Source: Rhizomys pruinosus
Taxonomy: Eukaryota; Chordata; Mammalia; Rodentia; Spalacidae
Assembly: GCA_009823505.1 (NCBI GenBank)
Contig: VZQC01006311.1
Span: forward strand, 872,532 to 936,531
Length of the DNA stretch: 64,000 nt
Reading direction: 5' to 3'
Position numbers and translations under genes: made by a program. The notes beneath the pieces are model-generated. The model searched no databases and had not been told where the DNA came from. It saw only the letters and a list, made by a program, of their open reading frames with translations. This document shows, one piece after another, positions 40,570 through 50,878 of this stretch; position 1 is the first letter of the stretch; each line of letters begins with the position of its first letter.

Positions 40570-41690
40570 GATATTTTTAAAATATATTTTTATTGTTATT
40601 AAACTTTTTCTTACATCATACTCATTTCTCAATCCAATTTAGACTCCTTTCCATGCCTCCCACCCCACCAGAGTTCATGCATTCTGCCATACATGTCTTG
40701 CATCTTTTTCTGAGTCTTTCTAGAGTTTTTTTTCAAAGCAGAGGATTATTGTTTTTGTGAGAACTTCACTGTTTCAGTCTTTATTTTGGCCCAGTTCTTT
40801 TGTTGTTGTTCTCTCCAACTTTTATTGCTTCAGCGTGTGTGTATATATATACATATTATATATATATGTATATATATACATACACACACATATATATATG
40901 TATATATGTCTCACATATACTTAATTATGTCATCTTAAAACAAACTAACTTATTTTCAAATCATATTTCACGATTCACATTTTTCCATTTTGATTTTATA
41001 TTACTCTGAAATATGCATACATACCCTCCACCCATATACCAAAATTCCAAAGTCTGAAAATAAATGGTAGGTTAATTCTAGAACCTGTTAAGGGATTCAC
41101 AATATAAGAAGCACAGTTGTTTTCAGATCACAAGGAATATAACATTAATGCTGCTCAGTCTGCTTTACAACTAGGTAATTGGCGCTAGCATCCACAGGTG
41201 AGGGATTCCATTTGTTGTTTGCTTTTCTGGGACTGTGTTACTTCACTTAACATAATATCTTCAGGTTCCATCCATTTACCTGCAAAGTTCATGATGTCAT
41301 CTTTCTTTTTTTTTATTATTTTTAATTTATTTTTTATGTGTGTGAATGTACTGTCTAGTACATGTAGGTTTGTGCAACCGTGTCATGCAATGCCACAGAG
41401 GTCAGAAGAGGGCGTCGGATTCCCCTGGAACTGGAGTTAAAGACAGTTCTCAGCCACCATGTGGGTACTGGGGATTGAACCCGGGTCCTCTGCAAGAGCA
41501 GTTGGCACTCTTAAACAGTAGGCCATCTCTCCAGCCCCTATGTCATCTTTCTTTACCACTGCATAGAACTCCATTGTGTAGATGTACCACATTTTCTCTA
41601 TCCACTCATTGGTTGAGGGGCACTTGGGTTGGTTCCAGCTCTTCACCATTGTGAAGAAAGCTGCAGTACATATGGCTGTGTTTGAAAAGA
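40570..41690 (-). mobile_element. L1 3' region, decayed and interrupted
   Basis: 41210-41308 (caggttccatccatttacct) and 41540-41685 (cattgtgtagatgtaccaca, ggttgaggggcacttgggtt) are typical reversed rodent L1. 40590-40720 may be the same element's 3' end. Contains (TATA/TATG)n at 40838-40915. Confidence 0.65.
41309..41539 (-). mobile_element. B3-type SINE inside L1
   Basis: Perfect duplication atgtcatctttcttt at 41294-41308 and 41540-41554. Confidence 0.95.
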
Positions 41691-41707
41691 TATTTTTAAA
41701 TCAGGAT

Positions 41708-41875
41708 TCACTGAGCACTTGCTGCTATTGCAGAGGACCTGAGTTTTGTTCCAAGTACTCATCAAATGGTGCCCAACCATCCAACTCCAGGGGATCTCAC
41801 ACCCTCTTCTGGCCTCTGTGGGCATAACACTCATGTGCACAGACACACAGGCATATATATATATATATATATAAT
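41708..41875 (+). mobile_element. B3-type SINE, 5'-truncated, (AT)n tail
   Basis: gagcacttgctgctattgca to ggcctctgtgggcataac; (AT)n at 41852-41873. Confidence 0.85.
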
Positions 41876-42153
41876 TAAAAATAAATTTTGAGCTTACAGG
41901 AATGGTAATAGCATGCATAAGACCTGTGCAAACTCAAACTAGATAGAAACCCAGCATAGAACTGAGGAAATGGGCAGGAGGTCCCAGCCTCAGCTGAGGA
42001 ACTGTTGGAAGCTACTGACCAGGCTCTAGTAGATGAACTCATACCAAGAGACATCTAGGAACACAAACTTGATAGAGCTTAACATATATGACAGCATGAC
42101 ATCTGGTGGGGGCGATGGGAGGTGCAGGTGCTTGTGGGGGTCTGAATATGATT
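41876..42153. other. HSPB11 intron 1: unassigned
   Basis: No recognised repeat or gene. Confidence 0.4.
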
Positions 42154-42166
42154 AAGATGTATGAAT

Positions 42167-42370
42167 GGGGCTGGAGAGATGGCCTAGTGGTTAAGAGCAC
42201 TGACTGCTCTTGCAGAAGACCCGGTTCAATTCCCAGCACCCACATGGCAGCTGAGAACCGTCTTTAACTCCAGTTCCAGGGGAATCCGACCCCCTCTTCT
42301 GACCTCCACGGCATTGCATGACACGGGTGCACAAACCTACATGCAGACAGTACATTCATACACATAAAAA
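42167..42370 (+). mobile_element. B3-type SINE, short type
   Basis: Perfect duplication aagatgtatgaat at 42154-42166 and right after the tail. Confidence 0.94.
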
Positions 42371-42423
42371 AAGATGTATGAATTACACAAAATTCAATTA
42401 AAATATATATTAAAATAAATAAT

Positions 42424-42715
42424 GGGGTTGGAGAGATGGCTCTGTGGTTAAGAGCGCCAACTGCTCTTAAAGAGGACCCAGTTTTGATTCCCAGCACCCA
42501 CATGGCTGCTAAGAACCATCTTTAAAAAAAAAAAAAAGAACCATCTTTAAGCTGGGTGCGATGGTACATGCCTTTAATACCAGCACTCGGGAGGCAGAGG
42601 CAGGCTGATCTCTGTGAGTGCAAGGCCATCCTGGTCTACACAGTGAGCTCCAGGCCAGCTGGGGCTATGGGGAGACTCTGTCTCAAAAAGACAAAAATAA
42701 ATAAATAAATAAATT
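42424..42715 (+). mobile_element. composite B3-B1 SINE, copy 3
   Basis: The B3 head reaches gctaagaaccatctttaa. Then come an A-run and a second agaaccatctttaa, after which B1 starts gctgggtgcgatggtac at 42551. The tail is (AAAT)n. Confidence 0.88.
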
Positions 42716-42716
42716 T

Positions 42717-42870
42717 TGGCCAGGTGCGGTGGTAATGAACATCTTCAATCCTAGTACTTAGGAGGCAGAAGCAGGTGGCTCTCTGAGTTTAAGACTAGCC
42801 TGGTTTACAAATTGAGTTTCCAGGGAAGCTAGGGTTACATAGTAAGATCCTATCTTAAGAAAAAAATATT
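42717..42870 (+). mobile_element. B1 SINE, diverged
   Basis: ggccaggtgcggtggtaatg to tcctatcttaagaaaa. Confidence 0.85.
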
Positions 42871-42875
42871 AAACA

Positions 42876-43042
42876 TTTATTTATTGTATTTCTATGTACA
42901 CACACATGCTATGGTGTACAAGTGGGAGTCAGAGGACAACTTGTGGGACTTGGTTCTCTGCTGCCATATGTGTTCTGAGAGCCAACTCAGGTTGTAAAGC
43001 CTGGCTGCAGCTCCTTTACCCATTGAGCATGTTTGTAGCCCC
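42876..43042 (-). mobile_element. B4/RSINE-type SINE
   Basis: gagtcagaggacaacttgtg and ttacccattgagcatgtttg. Confidence 0.8.
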
Positions 43043-43629
43043 ACTGATCCTTGCTTGATGCTAAGTTCTGACATTAAATCTAATGATTTTTTTATTTTTA
43101 GATAACTATATTTTCTAGAATATATAGTTATTTTTGCAACTATATTTTCTAAAACATGCAGCCCTAGAATTTCCACAGTGTTCCTTTGAGGTTTTTTTAT
43201 ACTTCTTTATTTTTTTTCATTTTTTAACAATAAGTAATAATTTATGAGTACAAGCATCCTTCATGTAAAACCAATTTGCAAGCAGTTGTGCCCAAACCCA
43301 CACAGCCCATGGGTTCCACCATCCAACTGGGGGGGCTTGTATGTTCAATCAAGTTGATCAGATGAGTGTCCAGGCTATATTGCTGTAGTTTCGTCATTCA
43401 CCCCAATCACAGCCCTTACATTCTATCACGCCCCCTCTTCCGCAGATTGTTCCCTAGGCTTAGAAAAGGGGCACAGGTGGACGAGAAGCAAAACAGTCTA
43501 CTTTTTTTGGAGCTGTTGTCTTGGACTCTGGTCAATTCTGGCTGTTTCCTTTCATGGGCTGACAGTTTGTCCATGAATAACCTTTCAATCCTACTAATGA
43601 AGCACAAGTAATTAGATATATAGGTATTT
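43043..43629. other. HSPB11 intron 1: unassigned, possibly repeat-derived
   Basis: 43380-43600 (atcacgccccctcttccgca) looks vaguely like decayed LINE 3' UTR but I cannot assign it. Confidence 0.35.
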
Positions 43630-43646
43630 AAACAGTACTGATTGTT

Positions 43647-43903
43647 GGGCTGGAGAGAAGGCCTAGCGGTTGGGAGCACCGACTGCTCTTGCAGAGGACC
43701 CGGGTTCGATCCCCAGCACCCACATGGCGGCTGAGAACCATCTGTGGCTCCAATTCCAGGAGAACTCCAGTTCCGGGGGAGTCCGACACCCTCTTCTGGC
43801 CTCCGCGGCATTGCACGACACGGGTGCACAGGCCTGCATGCAGACAGTACATTCATACACATAAATAAAATAAATAAAAAAAGTTAAAAAACAAAAACAA
43901 AAA
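43647..43903 (+). mobile_element. B3-type SINE, long type, young
   Basis: Perfect 17-base duplication aaacagtactgattgtt at 43630-43646 and 43904-43920. Confidence 0.96.
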
Positions 43904-43920
43904 AAACAGTACTGATTGTT

Positions 43921-44489
43921 ATGGTAGGTTACTTTGGTATAGACACAGATGTTTGTATGGTATGTTAATCCATGAATTACGTTTTTTCTGTAAAATATGA
44001 CAGGGTCTTACTGTGGCTTATAACATCTAACCACTAGAGGATGTAAGCTTGTGGCATCAGCCGTGGGTTATCCCTCCAAGGAGAGAGCTAATAGCCAATT
44101 AGATTTGGGATATACAGGCATATGGCTGCCACACAGTATTTCCAGGCAGGTGAGGTGTAGCTGGTGCTGACTGAGGAGTCTTGCTTGACTCAAGGAGACC
44201 TATATTTGCTTTATTGCCTTTGAGTTTTTATTGTACTTTCTGGTCACTAATTTGTTCGTCTTTCTCTAATAACACATTTGTATCTGCTAATAGAACTTAG
44301 TGCCTGGGTTATTCCAGCATCTGTGTCATCTCTTGATAGCCTTCTGATGTTCTTCTTTATTTGATATTGTCTCAGTAGAAGATAAAAATAGAGAGTAAAT
44401 AGATAACTGTCCCTGGGGGAGCTAGGATGAGAAGCAAATCAAGTCTTCCACTGCGTTAGACAATGTTGCAGTTTTAAAGAGGTTCAGCT
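43921..44489. other. HSPB11 intron 1: unassigned
   Basis: No confident repeat or gene. Confidence 0.4.
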
Positions 44490-44645
44490 CCTGGGCTTGG
44501 TGGCCCATGCCTTTAATCCAGGCAGGTGGATCTCTGTGAGTTCAAGGCCAGCCTGGTCTACATAGTGAGTTCCAGGTCAGCTGGAGCTACAGGAAGAGCC
44601 TGTCTCAGACAAAAAAATTAAAAAATTAAAAAATTAAAAAATAAA
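44490..44645 (+). mobile_element. B1 SINE with internal deletion
   Basis: Joins tttaatcca to ggcaggtgg; ggttcagct flanks both ends; (AAAATT)n tail. Confidence 0.88.
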
Positions 44646-44939
44646 GCGGTTCAGCTTATGCTTGATTTCAAGTGACTAAGTAGTAATTTCTCCTTTATTG
44701 GGTCCTTTATTGGGTTTGTGTCTTAGGAACCCAAGACCAAAGAAGCCTTTCTTTGATTTTCAGCTAGTGCCTGGTTCCCTGTGAAGCTTCACGGGAATTT
44801 GTTTCTTTGATCTCAGCCAGAGTTGACATGCATCGGGGTGTGCTGCTGGTGCATCTAACTGTATTTCAACTCTGCTGCGTACAGCATTGATAAATTTCAC
44901 AAACATAATGAGGAAAAGAAGCCAGATACCAATAAGCTT

Positions 44940-45150
44940 AAACTGTGATTCCACGTACATAAAGTTCAGACAAAATTAATTTGCAGTGTTAGAAATTGGG
45001 ACCAGAGTTACTTGTAGGAAGGAAAATAATAATTGGGAAGGAGATGAGAAAAACTTCAAGTGCTCTATTTCTTCATTCTGATGTGTTTACTTTGTAAAAA
45101 TTCATGGAACTATATGGTTATAATTTGTTCCCTTTTTGTGTGTATGCTAT
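44940..45150 (+). mobile_element. ancient L1 (L1M) 3' end
   Basis: tgattccacgtacataaagt, ttactttgtaaaaattcatg and atatggttataatttgttcc match the old L1 3' UTR. Confidence 0.75.
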
Positions 45151-45169
45151 AGTTCATTAAGAAACTCTC

Positions 45170-45320
45170 GAGCTGGGCGTGGTGGCGCACGCCTTTAATC
45201 CTAGCACTTGGGAGGCAGAGGCAGGCGGATCTTTGTGAGTTCAAGGCCAGCCTGGTCTACAGAGCAAGTTCCAGGACAGCTGGGGCTACAGGGAGACCCT
45301 GTCTCTAAAAGACCAAAAAA
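45170..45320 (+). mobile_element. B1 SINE, young
   Basis: agaaactct is duplicated on both sides; gctgggcgtggtggcgcacg. Confidence 0.94.
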
Positions 45321-45337
45321 AAGAAACTCTTGCATCA

Positions 45338-45570
45338 GGGCTGGAGAGATGGCTCAGCGGTTAAGAGCACTGATTGCTCTTACAGAAGACCTGGGTTCGA
45401 TTACCAGCACCCACATGGCGGCTAAGAACCATCTTTAACTCCAGTTCCAGGGGAATCTGACACCCTCTTTTGACCTCCATCGCATTGGACATGCACCAAC
45501 CTACTTGCAGACAGTACATTCATACACATAAAAAAATAATAAAAAAATAAAAGTAATAAAAATTAAAAAC
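45338..45570 (+). mobile_element. B3-type SINE, short type
   Basis: Inserted 18 bases after the preceding B1; gcattggacatgcaccaacc has a short deletion. Confidence 0.92.
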
Positions 45571-45604
45571 AAAAGGAAACAAACAAACAAAAAACCCCAA
45601 ACAT

Positions 45605-45775
45605 ATCCAGGCTTAGTGGCACAGGCCTTTAATCCCAGCACTCAGGAGGCAGAGGCAGGTGGATCTCTGAGTTTAAGGCCAGCCTGGTCTACAGAGAGAA
45701 CTCTAGGCCAGCTGGGACTAAAGGGAGACCCTGTCTCAAAAATACAAAAAACAAAAAGCAAACAAACAAAAAAAA
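45605..45775 (+). mobile_element. B1 SINE
   Basis: tccaggcttagtggcacagg to an (AAAC)-rich tail. Confidence 0.9.
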
Positions 45776-45853
45776 CAACACCATTAGGGAAAAAAGAAAA
45801 ATCAAGCTATGGATCAGGAGAAGGTATTTATTAAAAACAAAACAAAACACATG

Positions 45854-45998
45854 TTGCTGGGCATGGTGGTGCACAGGGAGGCAGTCAGGCAGATCTCTGT
45901 GAGTTCAAGGCCATCCTGGTCTACATATCAAGTTCCAGGACAGCTGGGGCTACAGGGGGTCCCTGTTTCGAAAATACCAAAAAAAGAAAAAAAAAAAT
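45854..45998 (+). mobile_element. B1 SINE with head deletion
   Basis: tgctgggcatggtggtgcac jumps to agggaggcagtcaggcag; cacatgt flanks both ends. Confidence 0.88.
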
Positions 45999-46049
45999 CA
46001 CATGTAACAGGATTTGTAGTTAAGAATATTTTTTAAGATTTAATTTTTA

Positions 46050-46207
46050 TTTGTTTATTTAATTTTTTTTGTTGATTGTTTTTTGATAGGCTCTCCTAGT
46101 CACAGCCCACCTGGAAGTCACAAATTGAACCAGGATGGCCTTGATCTCATAGAGCTCCATCTGTCCCTGAGGGCTGGGATTAAAAGTGCACACCACCATG
46201 ACCAGTG
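46050..46207 (-). mobile_element. B1-like SINE, old
   Basis: ttttgataggctctcctagt to cacaccaccatgaccagt. Confidence 0.75.
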
Positions 46208-46209
46208 TT

Positions 46210-46378
46210 AATTTTTATTTTTTAATTATGTATACATGTATGTCTGAAGGTAGATTTGTTCATGTGAATTCTGTGCTCGCAGAGGCCAGAAGAGGGCATT
46301 GGATCCCCAGGAGCCCAGTGTGGGTGCTGGGAATCAAATTCAGGTCCTCTGAAAGAGTACTCTCTGAGCTATCTCTAT
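46210..46378 (-). mobile_element. B3-type SINE, old, deleted
   Basis: gaggccagaagagggcattg and gtgggtgctgggaatcaaat. Confidence 0.82.
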
Positions 46379-46403
46379 TTTGTTTTTAAAATTCCTACAA
46401 ATT

Positions 46404-46800
46404 GGGGGCCAAGGAGATGGCTCAGTAGTAAAGTGCTTGCTGCAAGCACGAGGACCTGACTTTGGCTCACGTGGCCACATTAAAAAGCCAAGCATTGGCT
46501 GGGTGTGGTGGCAAACACCTTTACTCTTAGCACTTGGGAGGAAGAGGCAGGTAGATCTCTGTGAATTCAAAGCCAGCCTGATCTACATAGCAAGTTCCAG
46601 GACAGCCAGAGCTACAGGGAGACCCTGTCTCAAAAAGACACCCTCCCCCCGCCCCCCTGCAAAAAAAAGCCAAGCATTGGCGATGAGGACAGATAATCCC
46701 AGTGGTAGGGAGCCAAACAAGAGATGTGCCCTGCAGCCCTGAAGCCAGTCTAGCCAATCTGCTCCAGGCTCAGAGAGAGACCCTACCTCAAAAAATAAGA
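46404..46800 (+). mobile_element. B4/RSINE-type SINE, split by a B1
   Basis: Left part ggagatggctcagtagtaaa to 46498; right part from 46664 with agagagaccctacctcaaaa at the end. Confidence 0.82.
46499..46663 (+). mobile_element. B1 SINE inserted in a B4
   Basis: Perfect 17-base duplication aaaaagccaagcattgg at 46482-46498 and 46664-46680. The tail has a C-run (ccctcccccc). Confidence 0.95.
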
Positions 46801-46825
46801 TGGAGAGTGATTAAAGAAAATACCT

Positions 46826-47040
46826 GGGCTGGAGAGATGGCCTAGCGGTTAAAAGCACCGACTGCTCTTGCAGAGGACCCAGGTTCGATCCCCAGCACCC
46901 ACATGGCGGCTGAGAACCGTCTTAACTCCAGTTCCAGGGGAACCCAACACCTGCTTCTGACCTCTGTGGCATTGCACAACACGGGTGCACAGACCTGCAT
47001 GCAGACAGTACATGCATACAATAAAAAATAAAAAAAAAAA
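46826..47040 (+). mobile_element. B3-type SINE, short type
   Basis: gggctggagagatggcctag to an A-run. Confidence 0.92.
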
Positions 47041-47346
47041 CCTGCCTTTGACTTTATACATGCATATGTACCAGCACACACGTGTACACCCTCCACACAC
47101 AAATACCCATAAAGCAAAAAGAAAAAGACAAATGATAGCAAGATAACCCAATACAAGAGTATGTAAAGGGCAAAAAAAAAAATTGCAAACAACAAAAGAT
47201 GCCAGAATGGCCTGTACACATATGAAATAATATTCAACCTTGCTAAATATGAAAACACAAATTGAAACTTTCTATTTCACACCCATAAGATGCCCAGAAC
47301 CAAATGTTAAGCATGACCAAATTGGTGAGAATGAGGAAGCAGAATC

Positions 47347-47468
47347 TTTTTGTTTTGTTTTAGATAGGCTCATTAGCCCATGCTGGCCTCAGTCTTGATG
47401 TAGCTGAGGTTGGCCTTCAATTCCTAATCCTCCTGCCTCTGCCTCCTACATGCTGTGATTACAGAAAG
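47347..47468 (-). mobile_element. old B1-like SINE
   Basis: ctcctgcctctgcctcctac and ctgtgattacagaaagcc. Confidence 0.7.
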
Positions 47469-47508
47469 CCTTACACATTGCCAATAGTAATGTAATTTGT
47501 AATAATTT

Positions 47509-47662
47509 TTTTTTTTTTGGTCTTTTTGAGATAGGGTCTCCCTGTAGCCCCAGCTGTCCTAGAACTCACTCTGTAGACCAGGCTGGCCTTGAAACTCACA
47601 AAGATCCGCCTGCCTCTGCCTCCCAAGTGCTAGGACTAAAGGTGTGCACCACCATGCCCGAC
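47509..47662 (-). mobile_element. B1 SINE, young
   Basis: Perfect 18-base duplication tgtaatttgtaataattt at 47491-47508 and 47663-47680. Confidence 0.96.
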
Positions 47663-47901
47663 TGTAATTTGTAATAATTTAAAAGCAGAAATTGACTAGT
47701 TAGTGACATGAAGCTATAAAAATAATAGGTTTCTGCAATTTCACTCTATATTGAGATTTTTTAAATTATAAACTCAGTTCCATTTGTGCACAGATGTACA
47801 TTCCAAATTAGCTTATGATAGCAAAAAATCAGAGACATGCCTAAATGCCCATCAATAGAGAAATGCAGAAATATAACACAGCAGTTAATGCCAATAAATA
47901 G

Positions 47902-47936
47902 AGGACTGGGGATGTAGGTTAGTGGCAGAGTTACTA
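47902..47936 (+). mobile_element. ID SINE head fragment
   Basis: gactggggatgtaggttagt only. Confidence 0.6.
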
Positions 47937-48218
47937 TGGAGAAGAAAAAGGTGAAGAAAGAGGAGAAAGACAAATTACATATCTGTGTGTGCATATATTA
48001 ACAAGAACCTTCAAAGACTAGCACATGAAAAAAGCAAATACCAAGAAGATATATGTGTGTATTATATAGATACAAAGAAACCATCTGTAATTAAATAACA
48101 GTATATATTTAATTTTTTAATAACCAGTATATATTTAATAACAGCATATATTTAATAACAGTATAATTTAATAACAGTATATCTTTAATTTTTTTCATAC
48201 ATATAGTATAAACATTTT

Positions 48219-48453
48219 ATTTTATTTTTTAAATTTTTATTTATTTTTTATATGTATGAATGTACTGTCTGCTTGTAGGTTTGTACACCTGTGTTGTGCA
48301 ATGCCGCGGACACGGAAGTCAGAAGAGGGCGTCGGATTCCTCTGGAACTGGAGTTAAAGACAGTTCTCAGCCACCATGTGGGTGCTGGGAATCGAACCCA
48401 GGTCCTCTGCAAGAGCAGTCGGCACTCTTAACCGCTACTATCTCTCCAGCTTC
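48219..48453 (-). mobile_element. B3-type SINE, short type
   Basis: Perfect duplication tagtataaacatttt at 48204-48218 and 48454-48468. Confidence 0.95.
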
Positions 48454-48676
48454 TAGTATAAACATTTTAAAATATACTCAAAGAGAAATAGTCTTCAACT
48501 TCAAGATAGGAGTTGCATCTGGGCCAGGAAAGCTTTGGGGCCAACAAGGGGATACTTATTTCTCAAAAAATAAAAGAAAAAGGCAATTATGGCAAAAATA
48601 TTACCATTGTTAAGTATTGGTGATGAGTACATGATTGTTTAAAGTATGTCTGTACTTTTTAAATTTGAAGTAGTTA

Positions 48677-48825
48677 GCCGGGCGTGGTGGCGCACACCTT
48701 TAATCCTAGCACTCGGGAGGCAGAGGCAGGCGGATCTTTGTGAGTTCAAGGCCAGCCTGGTCTACAGAGTGAGTTCCAGGACAGCTGGGGCTACAGGGAG
48801 ACCCTGTCTCAAAAAGACCAAAAAA
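48677..48825 (+). mobile_element. B1 SINE, young
   Basis: ttgaagtagtt flanks both sides; gccgggcgtggtggcgcaca. Confidence 0.95.
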
Positions 48826-48836
48826 ATTGAAGTAGT

Positions 48837-49243
48837 TTTATTTATTAAATTGAATTCAGGGTACAAAGGGCATTGAAAAATCAGCAGAAACCTTCCTCCC
48901 TTTTCCAAACACTCTGTCCTCGTATTCTTTGTCTGAGGGTGGGGAGATAACACAATAATTCTCACAAGCCTACTGATTCCTAGAACCCCCACCCCATACA
49001 CACGCAGGGGCACAGGTGAGCTGTCTGGTCACTTTGGTCTGTCTGTAGCCCCCTCAGGACAAGTAGGTGATCACAGAGGGTAAGATCCAACAGAATCTTG
49101 TCTCCTATTTATTGCCTGGTGTCCTCCGGAGGAGAATGCAACCATGTTTCATCAACAGTATGTTTAAGTCCCTACCCAAGCGACTGGTTTAAAATTTTAA
49201 ATAAGGTTTTAGCTTTTCTTATTTCATATTCCTGTTCAAAAAA
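48837..49243. other. HSPB11 intron 1: unassigned
   Basis: No recognised repeat or gene. Confidence 0.45.
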
Positions 49244-49612
49244 TGGTAGCTGGCATGGTAGCATGTACCTGTAATCCTAGCTATTGGAGAAGCTGAAGGA
49301 GGATGACAGGACGCCAGGGGTTCTGAACACAGCACGGGTAACAGCAGAGCTCTTCAGAAAAGCAGCCAAAGATAACATGCCGAGTTATAGATAAGCAGGG
49401 TCGGGTGGGAGGAGCATATGGTCCCTACACTCAGGAAGCAGAAACAGGAGAATCTTGAGCTTGAGACCTTGTCTCAAGCAAGTAAAGTATTTTCAGTCAG
49501 GTGTGGTAGTTCATACCTGTAATCCTAGAAACTTTAGAGGCTGAGGCAGAAAGATTGTTTGAATTCTAGGCCAGCCTGGGCTACAGACTGAGACCTTGAC
49601 TCAAAATAAAAA
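49244..49612 (+). mobile_element. cluster of old B1-like monomers
   Basis: 49244-49306 (catggtagcatgtacctgta), 49408-49490 and 49495-49612 (ggtgtggtagttcatacctg) are three decayed 7SL-type pieces. Confidence 0.6.
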
Positions 49613-49617
49613 GTAAG

Positions 49618-49775
49618 TGGGGGCATGGTGGTGCACACCTTTAATTCCAGCTCTGGGGAGGCAGAAGCAGGCAGATCTCTGTGAGTTCAAGGCCAGCTTA
49701 GTCTACATAGCAAGCTCCAGGCTAGTTGGGGCTACAGAGAGACTCTTGTCTCAAAAAAAAAAAAAGGACAAAAAA
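49618..49775 (+). mobile_element. B1 SINE
   Basis: gggggcatggtggtgcacac to a long A-run. Confidence 0.9.
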
Positions 49776-50002
49776 GTAAATAATATTGTTTGACACTTTA
49801 ATTGATAAGGTTATAAACAGTCATACAAAGTTTTAAAAATTTCATAAATGTCGCCATAAACAATAAAAAGTTACCAACTAATTTGTGTCACTGTAGCTTG
49901 TTAACCATCTATTTCTGCATAATTATTGGGGGCTTTTAATTTTAGAAGCAGAAAAATGATGTAAATTCAAGTAGTCAAAGACATTCTGTAGAATTGGAGA
50001 AA

Positions 50003-50248
50003 GGGGGGCTGGAGAGATGGCCTAGCGGTTAAGAGCCCCGACCGCACTTGCAAAGGACCCGGGTTCGATCCCCAGCACCCACATGGCGGCCAAGAACCAT
50101 CTGAAACTCCAATTCCAGGATAACTCCAGTTCCAGGGGAATCCAACACCCTCTTCTGACCTCCCCGGCATTGCATGACACGGGTGCACAAACCTGCATGC
50201 AGACAGTACATTCATACACATACATAAATAAATAAAATTAAAAAAAAA
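50003..50248 (+). mobile_element. B3-type SINE, young long type
   Basis: Perfect duplication agaattggagaaa at 49990-50002 and 50249-50261; about 210 bases before HSPB11 exon 2. Confidence 0.96.
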
Positions 50249-50459
50249 AGAATTGGAGAAATGGAAATAGTTGTATTTTATAGGTCATCCCCAGGGAGAG
50301 GTCAGAAGTATAGGGAAACAAACACTACAGAGTCCTCCCACTTGTTGAATAGCTTGGTTGTTAAACCCTGTGCTAGGCAACAGGCTTTCTTTCTCTTCCT
50401 TTGAGATTCAAGAATTTGCTTTTTTGTTGGTGTATTCTTTCTTCTCTTTTTTTTTTCAG

Positions 50460-50569
50460 GCTAAACTTAAGATGAAGAAAGTTGATCTCTGTTTGAGCTC
50501 TGAAGGGACTGAAGTGATTCTGGCTACATCGAGTGATGAAAAACATCCCCCTGAGAATATCATTGATGG
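50460..50569 (+). CDS. HSPB11: HSPB11 coding exon 2 (start codon, residues 1-32)
   Basis: A long pyrimidine tract and acceptor tttttttcag precede 12 untranslated bases and the ATG at 50472. The donor is GATGG|GTAAGA. It encodes [12 protein letters not shown] through PPENIID. Confidence 0.95.
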
Positions 50570-50752
50570 GTAAGAGCTACTCTTCTGCCCTGTCTGTTCA
50601 AGGCTTAGTGTTTCAAACAGTGAATCCCTTGAGTACTAGGATTGTTTTACAACAGCTGGCACTGTTAAACATAGTTTAATAAATGTTTGGTGAGCTAAGT
50701 TACTTCATAGTTCTTCCTTCTGCCTTTGGTGTCTTTCCTGGAACTGATTCAG

Positions 50753-50787
<35 letters not shown>

Positions 50788-50836
50788 CGTGCGTGTATGT
50801 GTGTGTGCATGCATGTGTGCGTGCGTGCGTGTGTAT

Positions 50837-50878
<42 letters not shown>

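Larger units (their letters stand above)
47200..47920 (+). mobile_element. ancient L1 (L1M/HAL1-like) 3' fragments, interrupted
   Basis: 47215-47345 (aatattcaaccttgctaaat, tttcacacccataagatgcc) and 47760-47900 (cttatgatagcaaaaaatca, atgcccatcaatagagaaat) are in order and separated by two B1s. Confidence 0.7.
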
